NCBI GenBank assembly: GCA_017961265.1
Contig: JAGCXN010000020.1
Coordinates: 1 to 38,676 of the forward strand
Reading direction: 5' to 3'
From: Bacteroidales bacterium
GTDB lineage: Bacteria; Bacteroidota; Bacteroidia; Bacteroidales; WCHB1-69
DNA length: 38,676 bases
Shown: positions 20,919 through 28,598 of the stretch, piece after piece
Position numbering within the stretch: position 1 is the first letter of the stretch
Layout: each line of letters starts with the position of its first letter
Position numbers and translations under genes: made by a program
Notes under the pieces: generated by a model
Database searches by the model: none
What the model saw: the letters and a program-made list of their open reading frames with translations, nothing else
Told to the model about the DNA's origin: nothing

Positions 20919-22745
20919 CTACTTTTTCAGTCCTTCCGCCACCACTTTGGCTTTGGCCGGCCCGATGACGGCGGCGAGTTCCTCTTCCGAAGCCGCCGCG
21001 ATGCGCTTCACGCTCTTGAAATGCTTCAGCAACTTCTCCTTCGTGGCTTTACCGATGCCCTTGATGTCGTCCAGCTCGGAGTGGACGAACCCTTTGGCGA
21101 ACTTCTTGCGGTGGTGCGTGATGGCGAACCGGTGCACCTCATCCTGAATGTGGGTGAGCAGCCGGAACAGCTCCGAATTGATCTTGATGCCGACGGTCTT
21201 CGGCGGGAAGCCGTACAGCAGCTCGTTGGTGCGGTGACGGTCGTCCTTGGCCAGTCCAGCGATGGGGATGTCAGCCTTGAGTTCGTCCTGCACCACCTGC
21301 CGCACGACCTCCATCTGCCCCTGTCCCCCATCGGTGATGATGAGATCGGGCAGCGGCTTTTCCTCCTCCAACAGACGGGCGTAGCGGCGACGCACCACCT
21401 CCTTCATCGAGGCGTAGTCGTCGGGGCCCTCCACCGTCTTGATGTTGAAGTGGCGGTAGGCGCTCTTGTTGGGCTTGGCATTGACGAACTGCACCATCGC
21501 GGCCACGGCGTAGTCGCCCTGGAAGTTGGAGTTGTCGAAACACTCGATGACGTTCGGCAGCTTCTCCAGTTCCAGCTCCTTTTGGAGCTGCGACAGCACC
21601 CGCTGGCCGCGCCTTTCGGGACTGACAAGGTCGCGGCGGCGGTTCTTTTCCGTCATAAAGTTGAAGGCGTTCTTGAGCGACAAGTCCAGCAGCTTCTTTT
21701 TGTCACCGCGCTGCGGGACGGCAAACGTATGTCCCTCCGCCTCCATTTCGGGCAGGAACGGAACCAGCACGTTCGGACAAAGTTCGCCGAAACGGCTCTG
21801 CATTTCCGCCATCCCAAGAAGCAGAAGCTCTTCCTTGGAGGTATCGGCCTTACGGGAGATTTCTATCGTATAGGATTGTACAACAGCGCCTTCCATCACC
21901 CGCATAAAGTTGACGTAGGCGCTCTGCTCGTCTTCCACCATAGAGAAGACGTCCAACTGTGTGAGTTCTGGGTTGACCACCACCGACTTGCCCCGGAACT
22001 GCGTCAGCACTTCGATTTTCTGTTTGATTTCCTGCGCCTTCTCAAACTCCCAACGTTCGGCACAAGCCATCATTTCCGATTGTAACTGTCTGATGATGAA
22101 ACTACTGTTCCCTTTCAAAATTTCGATAACACGCCGCACGTTCTCCTGATACTCCTCTGCGGTGATTTTTCCGGCACAGGGGGCGGGGCACTTTTTCAGC
22201 TGGTACTGGAGGCAGGGGCGGTCGTTCTGGCGCAGGAGCTTACAGCGCCGGAGAGGAAAGATGGCGAAGGCCGTGTCCAACAGCGTGTTCATGTACTTGA
22301 CGGAGGCGTAAGGACCGAAGGTCTCCTGCCGCCGGTGGTCGGGCGAGCGCGTGGGGAACACCCGTGGGAACTCCTCCTTCGTGACGGCAATCCACGGATA
22401 GGTCTTGTCGTCTTTGAGCATGATGTTGTACCGGGGCTTGTACTCCTTGATGAGGGTATTTTCGAGCAGCAGCGCCTCCCATTCGGTATCGACTACCGTC
22501 ACTTGGATATCGCGGATCTTGCTCACCAGCATCCGCACTTTCGGAGAATCCTGTGTTTTGTTGAAATAGGAGGAGACGCGCCGTTTCAGGTTTTTGGCCT
22601 TGCCGACATAGAGCACCTTGCCGTTTTCGTCGAGATGGCGGTAAACGCCCGGCTTGGTCGGCAGGGTGGAAAGGATGAGTTGGATGTTACTCCTCTCCTT
22701 CCGTTTGCTGCTGCCGTTCCCGCTGCTGCTGGCTGAGCTTGTCAT
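20919..22745 (-). CDS. uvrC: Excinuclease ABC subunit C
   Basis: The protein has 608 residues. An N-terminal GIY-YIG nuclease domain (GVY at 33-35, YVG at 46-48) makes the 3' incision. Four cysteines, C168, C178, C186 and C190, match the family's [4Fe-4S] site. A UVR motif (FEKAQEIKQKIEVL) binds UvrB. An RNase H-like domain (VIECFDNSNFQGDYAVAAMV) makes the 5' incision, and the C-terminus ends in a helix-hairpin-helix (DIKGIGKATKEKLL). UvrC acts in nucleotide excision repair of DNA. The start codon lies inside the upstream gene, giving a 59-nt overlap in another frame; AAGGA precedes the ATG. As a result the first 18 residues are a Ser/Lys-rich tail with no family match. Confidence 0.95.
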   Translation of the reverse strand: MTSSASSSGNGSSKRKERSNIQLILSTLPTKPGVYRHLDENGKVLYVGKAKNLKRRVSSYFNKTQDSPKVRMLVSKIRDIQVTVVDTEWEALLLENTLIKEYKPRYNIMLKDDKTYPWIAVTKEEFPRVFPTRSPDHRRQETFGPYASVKYMNTLLDTAFAIFPLRRCKLLRQNDRPCLQYQLKKCPAPCAGKITAEEYQENVRRVIEILKGNSSFIIRQLQSEMMACAERWEFEKAQEIKQKIEVLTQFRGKSVVVNPELTQLDVFSMVEDEQSAYVNFMRVMEGAVVQSYTIEISRKADTSKEELLLLGMAEMQSRFGELCPNVLVPFLPEMEAEGHTFAVPQRGDKKKLLDLSLKNAFNFMTEKNRRRDLVSPERRGQRVLSQLQKELELEKLPNVIECFDNSNFQGDYAVAAMVQFVNAKPNKSAYRHFNIKTVEGPDDYASMKEVVRRRYARLLEEEKPLPDLIITDGGQGQMEVVRQVVQDELKADIPIAGLAKDDRHRTNELLYGFPPKTVGIKINSELFRLLTHIQDEVHRFAITHHRKKFAKGFVHSELDDIKGIGKATKEKLLKHFKSVKRIAAASEEELAAVIGPAKAKVVAEGLKK

Positions 22746-23130
22746 TTTCCTTTTTAATGATGAACACCTCGAAAGCGGCGTACAAGAAATAAATAATCAG
22801 AAAGGCGAAAGCGAAATTCCATCTATCTTCTTTATTTATAATAATATAAATCAGCATAAAAAGAAGACAGGACATAAATTTCACGGTTCGTGAGACCACG
22901 TAGCCGGAGACGAACTTCTTGGATTCGCGCATGGACGAATCACGCAGCACGATATAGAGTGTGAAGAGGGTCAGAAAGAAGAAGAAGAGGACGATGAAGG
23001 GCAGGACGGGCGACGAGTACTTCGGCAGCACCACGGGCATCACGATGGTGGGGGCGGCCACAATGATGGAAAAAAGAAGGAGCCGGAAGACGTACTTCGG
23101 CACCTTGAAATCCTTATTCATTTTCTTCAT
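22687..23130 (-). CDS. Unknown small membrane protein next to atpI
   Basis: The protein has 147 residues with four hydrophobic segments (about 14-34, 41-62, 85-97 and 104-121), a charged C-terminus and a Gln/Arg/Glu-rich tail (SQQQRERQQQTEGEE). I do not recognise a family. In related genomes a small membrane protein commonly sits between an atpI-like gene and the F0 a-subunit gene, which suggests a role linked to the ATP synthase or membrane; here uvrC follows instead. The start is ATG 23130 or ATG 23121; both overlap the atpI-like gene. The 3' end overlaps uvrC by 59 nt. Confidence 0.75.
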   Translation of the reverse strand: MKKMNKDFKVPKYVFRLLLFSIIVAAPTIVMPVVLPKYSSPVLPFIVLFFFFLTLFTLYIVLRDSSMRESKKFVSGYVVSRTVKFMSCLLFMLIYIIINKEDRWNFAFAFLIIYFLYAAFEVFIIKKENDKLSQQQRERQQQTEGEE

Positions 23131-23350
23131 ACGATTTTTTCTTCTGGTTGATTCTTGTCAACTTATTAATCATCACATACATAGCCAAGGCAATGGAGGC
23201 GAGGGCGCACACAATAGTAAACAATGGCGAAAGGTTGAGCCAATCGTCCAACTTGATTCCGCCGTAGGTGCCGCCGGCGATGATGATACCCATTTGAAAA
23301 GCCATTCCGGAGTAGCTGGCGCCGGCACTCCATTGCTTTTTGCCTGCCAT
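23114..23350 (-). CDS. AtpZ/AtpI-like membrane protein
   Basis: The protein has 78 residues with two membrane segments (about 16-34 and 42-62). GIIIAGGTYGGIKLDDWLN contains the glycine-rich helix and the aspartate/tryptophan turn typical of the AtpZ/AtpI family, which helps assemble or supply Mg2+ to the F0F1 ATP synthase in the inner membrane. The ATG directly abuts the bactofilin stop codon (TAAATG). No ATP synthase subunits are visible nearby. Confidence 0.85.
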   Translation of the reverse strand: MAGKKQWSAGASYSGMAFQMGIIIAGGTYGGIKLDDWLNLSPLFTIVCALASIALAMYVMINKLTRINQKKKSYEENE

Positions 23351-23746
23351 TTACTTCTTTTCGGGGGCGTGAACTTCGGGCATGACGGTGCTGCCGTTCT
23401 GAATTTTGCAGTTACCCACGAAGTTAGCGCCAGGCTCGATAGAAAGTTTCGAGGAGACGATGTTACCCGCAAGGATGGCGGTGGCACTCAAGGCGATAAG
23501 GTCCTTGGCCGTCACGTTGGCTTTCACTTTGCCGCGGATTTCGATGCTGTGGCACTCCACATCACCTTCCAGCATACCGGTCTGACCGATGATGACTTTA
23601 GATTCACACTTGATGTTACCTTTGATGCTGCCGTCAATACGGCAGTCACTCTTGGCGGTGATATCGCCTGTCAGCACAGTGCCGGCAGCGATGACGTTTA
23701 CGTCGTTTCCGTTCGGTACGGAGATATGGGGCATTTCGTTTGCCAT
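23351..23746 (-). CDS. Bactofilin (polymer-forming cytoskeletal protein)
   Basis: The protein has 131 residues. A right-handed beta-helix with the repeat pattern GxI/VxxxSxIxIxG is visible: AGTVLTGDITAKSDCRIDG, SIKGNIKCESKVIIGQTGML and EGDVECHSIEIRGKVKANVT. This matches the bactofilin domain (DUF583). Bactofilins self-assemble without nucleotide into filaments on the inner face of the membrane and organise cell shape or protein localisation. The gene lies 23 nt after porW and abuts the atpI-like gene, so all are probably in one operon. Confidence 0.9.
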   Translation of the reverse strand: MANEMPHISVPNGNDVNVIAAGTVLTGDITAKSDCRIDGSIKGNIKCESKVIIGQTGMLEGDVECHSIEIRGKVKANVTAKDLIALSATAILAGNIVSSKLSIEPGANFVGNCKIQNGSTVMPEVHAPEKK

Positions 23747-23769
23747 AATTGTAAATTTAAAAGGTTATT

Positions 23770-26454
23770 TTATTTTTTGTCCAAATAATTTTCCTTGAAA
23801 AAGTCGTCATATTGCGACCGTATCTCTTTCTTTTTGTAGTAGTTGCTATAGTTAGCCGCACTCATTACGTAGAGGGTAATCACACCGGAGGCAATATCAT
23901 CCGCAAACTTGTCGTTGCGGCTGATGGCGTGAAAATAATCCATCGCCGTTTCCTTGTTCTCAAAACGTGACACTGTCACAATTTGACGATCCTGCGTGAT
24001 ATAGAAGCTATTAATGGTGAATTTCTGCAAGCTATAGAACTCGCGGTTGAAATTAGAGACGTCTGTTTTGAGCGTCATTACATTACGCTGGTGCACATCC
24101 ACAATAAGTGTGACGTAGTGCCAGTCATTGGGGGCAAAAACGAAGGGGGATTGTCCAGCGTTGGCGATTTCCTCCGCAGCAGCGGCAGTCGGTTGTGATA
24201 CTGGCGTAGGGTCGAGGTCGGCGAGCAGGATACGGGCCAATTCCGCAACAGGCAGGTCGCCATATTCTGAGAGAATACCTTGTAGCGCAATGCGGTAGGC
24301 TTCCGTGTTTTGTACCTGTCCCACCGATACGGCACGAATATAAGCGTACTTGGAACGGAGCGCTTTGTCAGAACATATAGCTAATGCCTCATCCGAAAGG
24401 GAAATCACCCGTTGCCACTGTTTGCCTGTAAAAGCCTGATAAGCAGTCTCATACTGTCGTTCCATCTTCTGATTGTCTTCCGCAAGCTTCTTGTAATAGT
24501 CGGGGTCACGGATCAGACGGGCATAGTCAGTATCGGCGTACTTGGTAAGGATAATCTGTTTCGGGGTCTCCTGCTTGCTACTGCCCATCTCCTTATACCT
24601 ATTATATTGTATAAAAAGCACCGATGGGGCGAGTGTATGGTCTGGGAAGCGTTTGTAGAACTTGTCCAACATATCCATGCCACGGGGAACATCATTGAGC
24701 AAATCAAAATAAATGATAGCGGCCTGATACATCGCCTCGGCAATCATCTCATTGGAAGTATCAATGGCACCCGGCGTCAACGGGAGATCCTGCGTGTAGT
24801 AGCGTTCCTTTTCAGGGTCGGTCTCTCTCTTCTGAATCGGGTTGCCATCTTCGTCGTATTCGGTAGTGTCGGTCTTTGCATTGGGGTCATTCATTGCAGC
24901 CATATCCTCGAACGAGATCTGCTGCTTGTTGCTGATACGCCAGTTGTCCGCTAACTTACGGTTGCCCCATTTGCGCAAGAATTCGGTTTTACCGCTCTGC
25001 ATCAGAGTAGAGTTGTAAAAATACCATTTTCCACTATTGCCCGAATTGTTCAGTTGGTTATAGTTCTGATAGCCAAGAGCACTTTGGAGGGCAAGTTCCT
25101 TGTCACGCTCCTCCTTTTCCTTGCGGGCTTTTTCCGCTTTGTAGGCGGCAATCTGACTTTTCACCCAGCGTTCACGATCTTTGTCGCTCATTTTTGCAAT
25201 CCGCTGTAAGCTGTCTTGTACATACACGATTTGCAGATTGTCAACCAAATCGGTCAGTACCTCCGACTTCCGCTTGATGGCTTCGTAGTTCGGATAGCTC
25301 TTGGGCATAGAGGTGGAAGCCGTATCATAATAGGCCTTGGCCTGCGGATACTTTTCCTGAAGGAAGTACAGGTCGGCGAGCTGGATGGAGGAGTGTGTGC
25401 GCTGGAAGTTGTTCTCCTGATAAGCCGCCACCGACTTTGCAAGGTTCACTATCCGTTCGGTCGTATCCTCATCAATGCGGTTGATTTCCGCCATTGCATA
25501 GTAAATCTGATCGCGATAGGGTTCGTTCTTCTCCTCCTTGAGCATTTTGTTCAACTCCTTCATAATCTGGGTACGTTTGGAAGGAGAACCATCATAATTG
25601 GTAGCAAGGTGCATCCGCGCATTGAACTCCATCTCGTAGGAATTGCTCTTCTTGGCCACCTTCATGAAATAGTCGTGCGCCGAAGCGGGCTGTTCCAACT
25701 TTTCGTACAACTGACCCAGAATGTAGTACATACGGATGCGGAAATCCTTCTTGGGTTTGTTTTTCAGGATGTCGTCGATGTAGTTGGTGGCCGTTTCGTA
25801 GTCGCCGTCGGGGGCGGTCAGCTCATACTCGGCACCGGCAGCGGCATACAACAGGTTCAGTTTTTTCGATTTCTTGGGCTGGACGTAATATTTGGTTTCG
25901 TTGACCAGCTCTTCCGCACGGGTGAAATAGGACTGCCGGATGGCGCACCGGATATTCCATATCATCGCCTCCTCGATGCAGTTGCCGTTCTTGTGGGTGG
26001 AGATGATGTAGCTGAAAATGCGCTGTGCCTGAACGTAATCCTGCTTGTAGAAGTAGGCCTTGCCCATCATCAGATAGGCATCGTCAATCGGCTTGACATA
26101 CTCCTTGCCCTTGAAGAACATCGAATGTTTGTAAATGGATTTTGAAGCCTTCTCAATCACCCTGTCCATGGACGGATAGATGCTGGACAATTCCGTTTTT
26201 TCAGGATAGCAGTATATCGGTAAAATATTGATATAATTGTCTTTACACAACTTCTCGTGCTCTATCTCCCCTGCTTTCAATGCCTCTTTTCCGTTGAAGT
26301 TGACATTGAAGCGTGAGGTGAGGTTATGGTAGGCGCGGTTCACTGCCGTATTCTTACGGGTGGAACACGAAAAGCAGACCCCCAGAAGCATCAAAGCAAG
26401 GACACAACGAACCAAATATTTTGTTATTCTATTGATTTTCAAAATATTAAACAA
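23770..26454 (-). CDS. porW: Type IX secretion/gliding lipoprotein PorW (SprE)
   Basis: The protein has 894 residues. The signal peptide ends in LLGVCFSCSTRKN, with a lipobox-like cysteine near residue 30. The N-terminal sequence after it (NTAVNRAYHNLTSRFNVNFN) matches the SprE/PorW start. Several TPR-like helical repeats fill residues about 120-400, with a charged coiled-coil stretch (KAEKARKEKEERDKELAL) near 430-450. SprE/PorW is an essential periplasm-facing lipoprotein of the type IX secretion system, linking the outer-membrane Sov translocon to the Por complex. Its presence means this organism probably secretes CTD-tagged proteins, including the cargo protein encoded at 28599-30497. The -7 box is TATTTTTG at 26483-26476. 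Bactofilin follows by 23 nt. Confidence 0.9.
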   Translation of the reverse strand: MFNILKINRITKYLVRCVLALMLLGVCFSCSTRKNTAVNRAYHNLTSRFNVNFNGKEALKAGEIEHEKLCKDNYINILPIYCYPEKTELSSIYPSMDRVIEKASKSIYKHSMFFKGKEYVKPIDDAYLMMGKAYFYKQDYVQAQRIFSYIISTHKNGNCIEEAMIWNIRCAIRQSYFTRAEELVNETKYYVQPKKSKKLNLLYAAAGAEYELTAPDGDYETATNYIDDILKNKPKKDFRIRMYYILGQLYEKLEQPASAHDYFMKVAKKSNSYEMEFNARMHLATNYDGSPSKRTQIMKELNKMLKEEKNEPYRDQIYYAMAEINRIDEDTTERIVNLAKSVAAYQENNFQRTHSSIQLADLYFLQEKYPQAKAYYDTASTSMPKSYPNYEAIKRKSEVLTDLVDNLQIVYVQDSLQRIAKMSDKDRERWVKSQIAAYKAEKARKEKEERDKELALQSALGYQNYNQLNNSGNSGKWYFYNSTLMQSGKTEFLRKWGNRKLADNWRISNKQQISFEDMAAMNDPNAKTDTTEYDEDGNPIQKRETDPEKERYYTQDLPLTPGAIDTSNEMIAEAMYQAAIIYFDLLNDVPRGMDMLDKFYKRFPDHTLAPSVLFIQYNRYKEMGSSKQETPKQIILTKYADTDYARLIRDPDYYKKLAEDNQKMERQYETAYQAFTGKQWQRVISLSDEALAICSDKALRSKYAYIRAVSVGQVQNTEAYRIALQGILSEYGDLPVAELARILLADLDPTPVSQPTAAAAEEIANAGQSPFVFAPNDWHYVTLIVDVHQRNVMTLKTDVSNFNREFYSLQKFTINSFYITQDRQIVTVSRFENKETAMDYFHAISRNDKFADDIASGVITLYVMSAANYSNYYKKKEIRSQYDDFFKENYLDKK

Positions 26455-26543
26455 TTTTTTCTATAAAACAAGCTGCAAAAATAACGCTTTTTGCTGAATT
26501 ATAGTATTATTGTTGAAAACTATCTTTTATCTTTGGAATTTTC

Positions 26544-28580
26544 CTACCATTTCACCTGTAGGCCGATCCGGAAGCTGCGGCCCTGCATCGGATAGTTGCG
26601 GATGATTTCGTAATGGAGGTCGGCGAGGTTCAGCAACTCCGCCTTCACACCGAGGAGGAGCTTCCCCTTGATGTCGAAATCGTGCCCAAGGGTGAGGCTG
26701 TGGTCAGCGTAAGGAGGCAGCTCGTTGGCCGCCACATTCTGTTGCAAAGCATACCGTCTTCCCGCCGCCACCATCGTATAACCGATTTCAAACCAAGTGG
26801 TTGAAATAATCACCCCGACCGAGCCGGAATGTAACGGCGTATAGGGAATCTGGTGCAAGTATGTCTTGCTTTTGGGGTCGGTTTTGTCCACGGCACGCTG
26901 TAACGTGTAGCTGCCGCTGACAGATACTGACAAATCTTTGATTATCTGATATTTGAAACTAAGATTGGCATCCACCCCATCGATTTCCACCTTCCCGAAA
27001 TTGAGCATCGTCCAGACGAAAAGGTTTTTGCTCGGGATGGCCACAATTTTGTCCTTCACAAGATTGTAGTAGCCGTCGGCATTAATGGTAATACGGATGG
27101 TGTTTTTCAGGAAGGATTTAGTGTAGGCGGCACCAAGGTCGAACTGGTGCGTGTCCTCCGGACGCAGGTTCCGGTTGCCTACTTCCGTGTAATACAGATC
27201 GTTGAAGGTGGGCAAACGGAAAATATTCTTGTAAAAGGCGCGGATGTGGAAATCCTCCGACAGCAGCGGCTTCACGGAGATGCCCACCGACGGTGAGAAG
27301 CGACTGAGGTTTTTGCCGGCCTCCCCTACCCTGGACCAGTTGGCCACGCCCGTGTGCAGCAGCCCCGCCCGTATATCCACGTGCCGCACGGATACGTATG
27401 CGTTGAGCATCGTGAGCACCTGCAACCGCGATGGATAGACAAAGTCGTAGAGATTGGCACTCATGTTCCCGTAAATCAGGTCATTGGAGAGGGAGAGCGA
27501 GATGACGCGGTGCGGCACGTACAGGAACGTGTTCGATAGGTAGTACTCCCGTTGCACATACACATTGTCAATAAAGCCCGCCGAGTTCAAGTATTCGGGA
27601 TTAAGGTACCGTTGTTTGGCAAAGTTGAACTTGGCGTTCACCTGATAGGCGAACTTATGGTTGAAATGGTTTTCATAATGAACTTGCCCGAAGGCATTAT
27701 GGTCGGTGAGGCGCTCTTTGGAACGGGTATTGTAGAAGATGATGGCCCCCGGGAGACCTCGTTCCGACCAGTAATAGTAGAGCTTCACGTTGAGCTTGGA
27801 ATGGCTGTTGAAATCGGTGAAGACGTTACCTTCGACCGAAGCCGTCCGGACATCCGAATTGGTGCGCTTCTCCACGGAGGTGCTGTCGCCGGCACCGCCG
27901 TAACGGATGGTAAACGGATAGTGTCCGTCCGACTGCAAGTAACTGACATTGATGGAGGAATAGACGAATGGATAGCCACCCTCCTTCTGGTAAATCTTGT
28001 TTTCAATAAGGAGCATAGGATTCCAGAGGCCGAAGGAGCCGCCGGTGAAATGGAAGTTGAGGTTGACGGGCTTCTTCTCACGGAAGGTGGGACGGATCGT
28101 CTGGATACGGATGAGGCTGGCAGAGGCCATCAGCCGCGCCGGAAGGAAGATGTCGTCGGGGGTGCCGCTATTGAGGGAGATTTGCTCCACATTGCCGAGC
28201 GGGAACTTCGAGAGGTCGATCTGGCCCGTCTGGCAGTCGGAGGCGGCGATGCCGTCGTAGCTGACGGCGGTGTGCTGGCTGCCAAAGCCGCGCATGGCCA
28301 CGGTCTTCATCCCCCCTACCCCGCCGTAGTCGCGGATGACGAGGCCGGCGAAGGTTTTCAGCACGTCTGAAACGTTCAAAGCCGGAAGAGTTGAAATCTC
28401 CCGGCTTTTGAGAACTTGTAATGATGATGTCGCTGTAACGGGTGAGTGAGTACGGTCTGCAGAAACCCCCACGGTTTCCAGCCGGTGGGGGATGCTGTCA
28501 ATCTGACCTCTGGCAGACTGGACAACACAGAACAAACAAACCGTAAAAAAAAGCAGCCGTACTCTCATCCCGCGTTGCAA
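26544..28580 (-). CDS. btuB: BtuB-like TonB-dependent receptor
   Basis: The protein has 678 residues, a normal TonB-receptor length. A signal peptide is at the N-terminus (MRVRLLFFTVCLFCVVQS, from the ATG at 28568 or 28580). The plug domain has TLPALNVSDVLKTFAGLVIR and the barrel ends in a terminal aromatic strand (RIGLQVKW). Receptors of this type take up vitamin B12 and other chelates across the outer membrane using TonB energy. The gene is third in the riboswitch-led operon, 18 nt after the T9SS cargo gene. B12 as substrate is inferred from the operon's cobalamin riboswitch and BtuG. The TonB box is not obvious by eye. Confidence 0.85.
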   Translation of the reverse strand: MQRGMRVRLLFFTVCLFCVVQSARGQIDSIPHRLETVGVSADRTHSPVTATSSLQVLKSREISTLPALNVSDVLKTFAGLVIRDYGGVGGMKTVAMRGFGSQHTAVSYDGIAASDCQTGQIDLSKFPLGNVEQISLNSGTPDDIFLPARLMASASLIRIQTIRPTFREKKPVNLNFHFTGGSFGLWNPMLLIENKIYQKEGGYPFVYSSINVSYLQSDGHYPFTIRYGGAGDSTSVEKRTNSDVRTASVEGNVFTDFNSHSKLNVKLYYYWSERGLPGAIIFYNTRSKERLTDHNAFGQVHYENHFNHKFAYQVNAKFNFAKQRYLNPEYLNSAGFIDNVYVQREYYLSNTFLYVPHRVISLSLSNDLIYGNMSANLYDFVYPSRLQVLTMLNAYVSVRHVDIRAGLLHTGVANWSRVGEAGKNLSRFSPSVGISVKPLLSEDFHIRAFYKNIFRLPTFNDLYYTEVGNRNLRPEDTHQFDLGAAYTKSFLKNTIRITINADGYYNLVKDKIVAIPSKNLFVWTMLNFGKVEIDGVDANLSFKYQIIKDLSVSVSGSYTLQRAVDKTDPKSKTYLHQIPYTPLHSGSVGVIISTTWFEIGYTMVAAGRRYALQQNVAANELPPYADHSLTLGHDFDIKGKLLLGVKAELLNLADLHYEIIRNYPMQGRSFRIGLQVKW

Positions 28581-28598
28581 TAGTTATGAAAAAATTGG

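Noticed and set aside
20865-22085. A 406-codon plus-strand open frame opposite uvrC
   Set aside because: It is the antisense of a well-conserved repair gene with all motifs on the other strand; the translation is His/Leu/Val-rich without any domain.
25216-26145. A 309-codon plus-strand open frame opposite porW
   Set aside because: Antisense shadow of a 894-residue lipoprotein gene with clear signal peptide and TPR pattern.
27552-28370. A 272-codon plus-strand open frame opposite btuB
   Set aside because: Antisense shadow; the minus strand has signal peptide, plug and barrel features.
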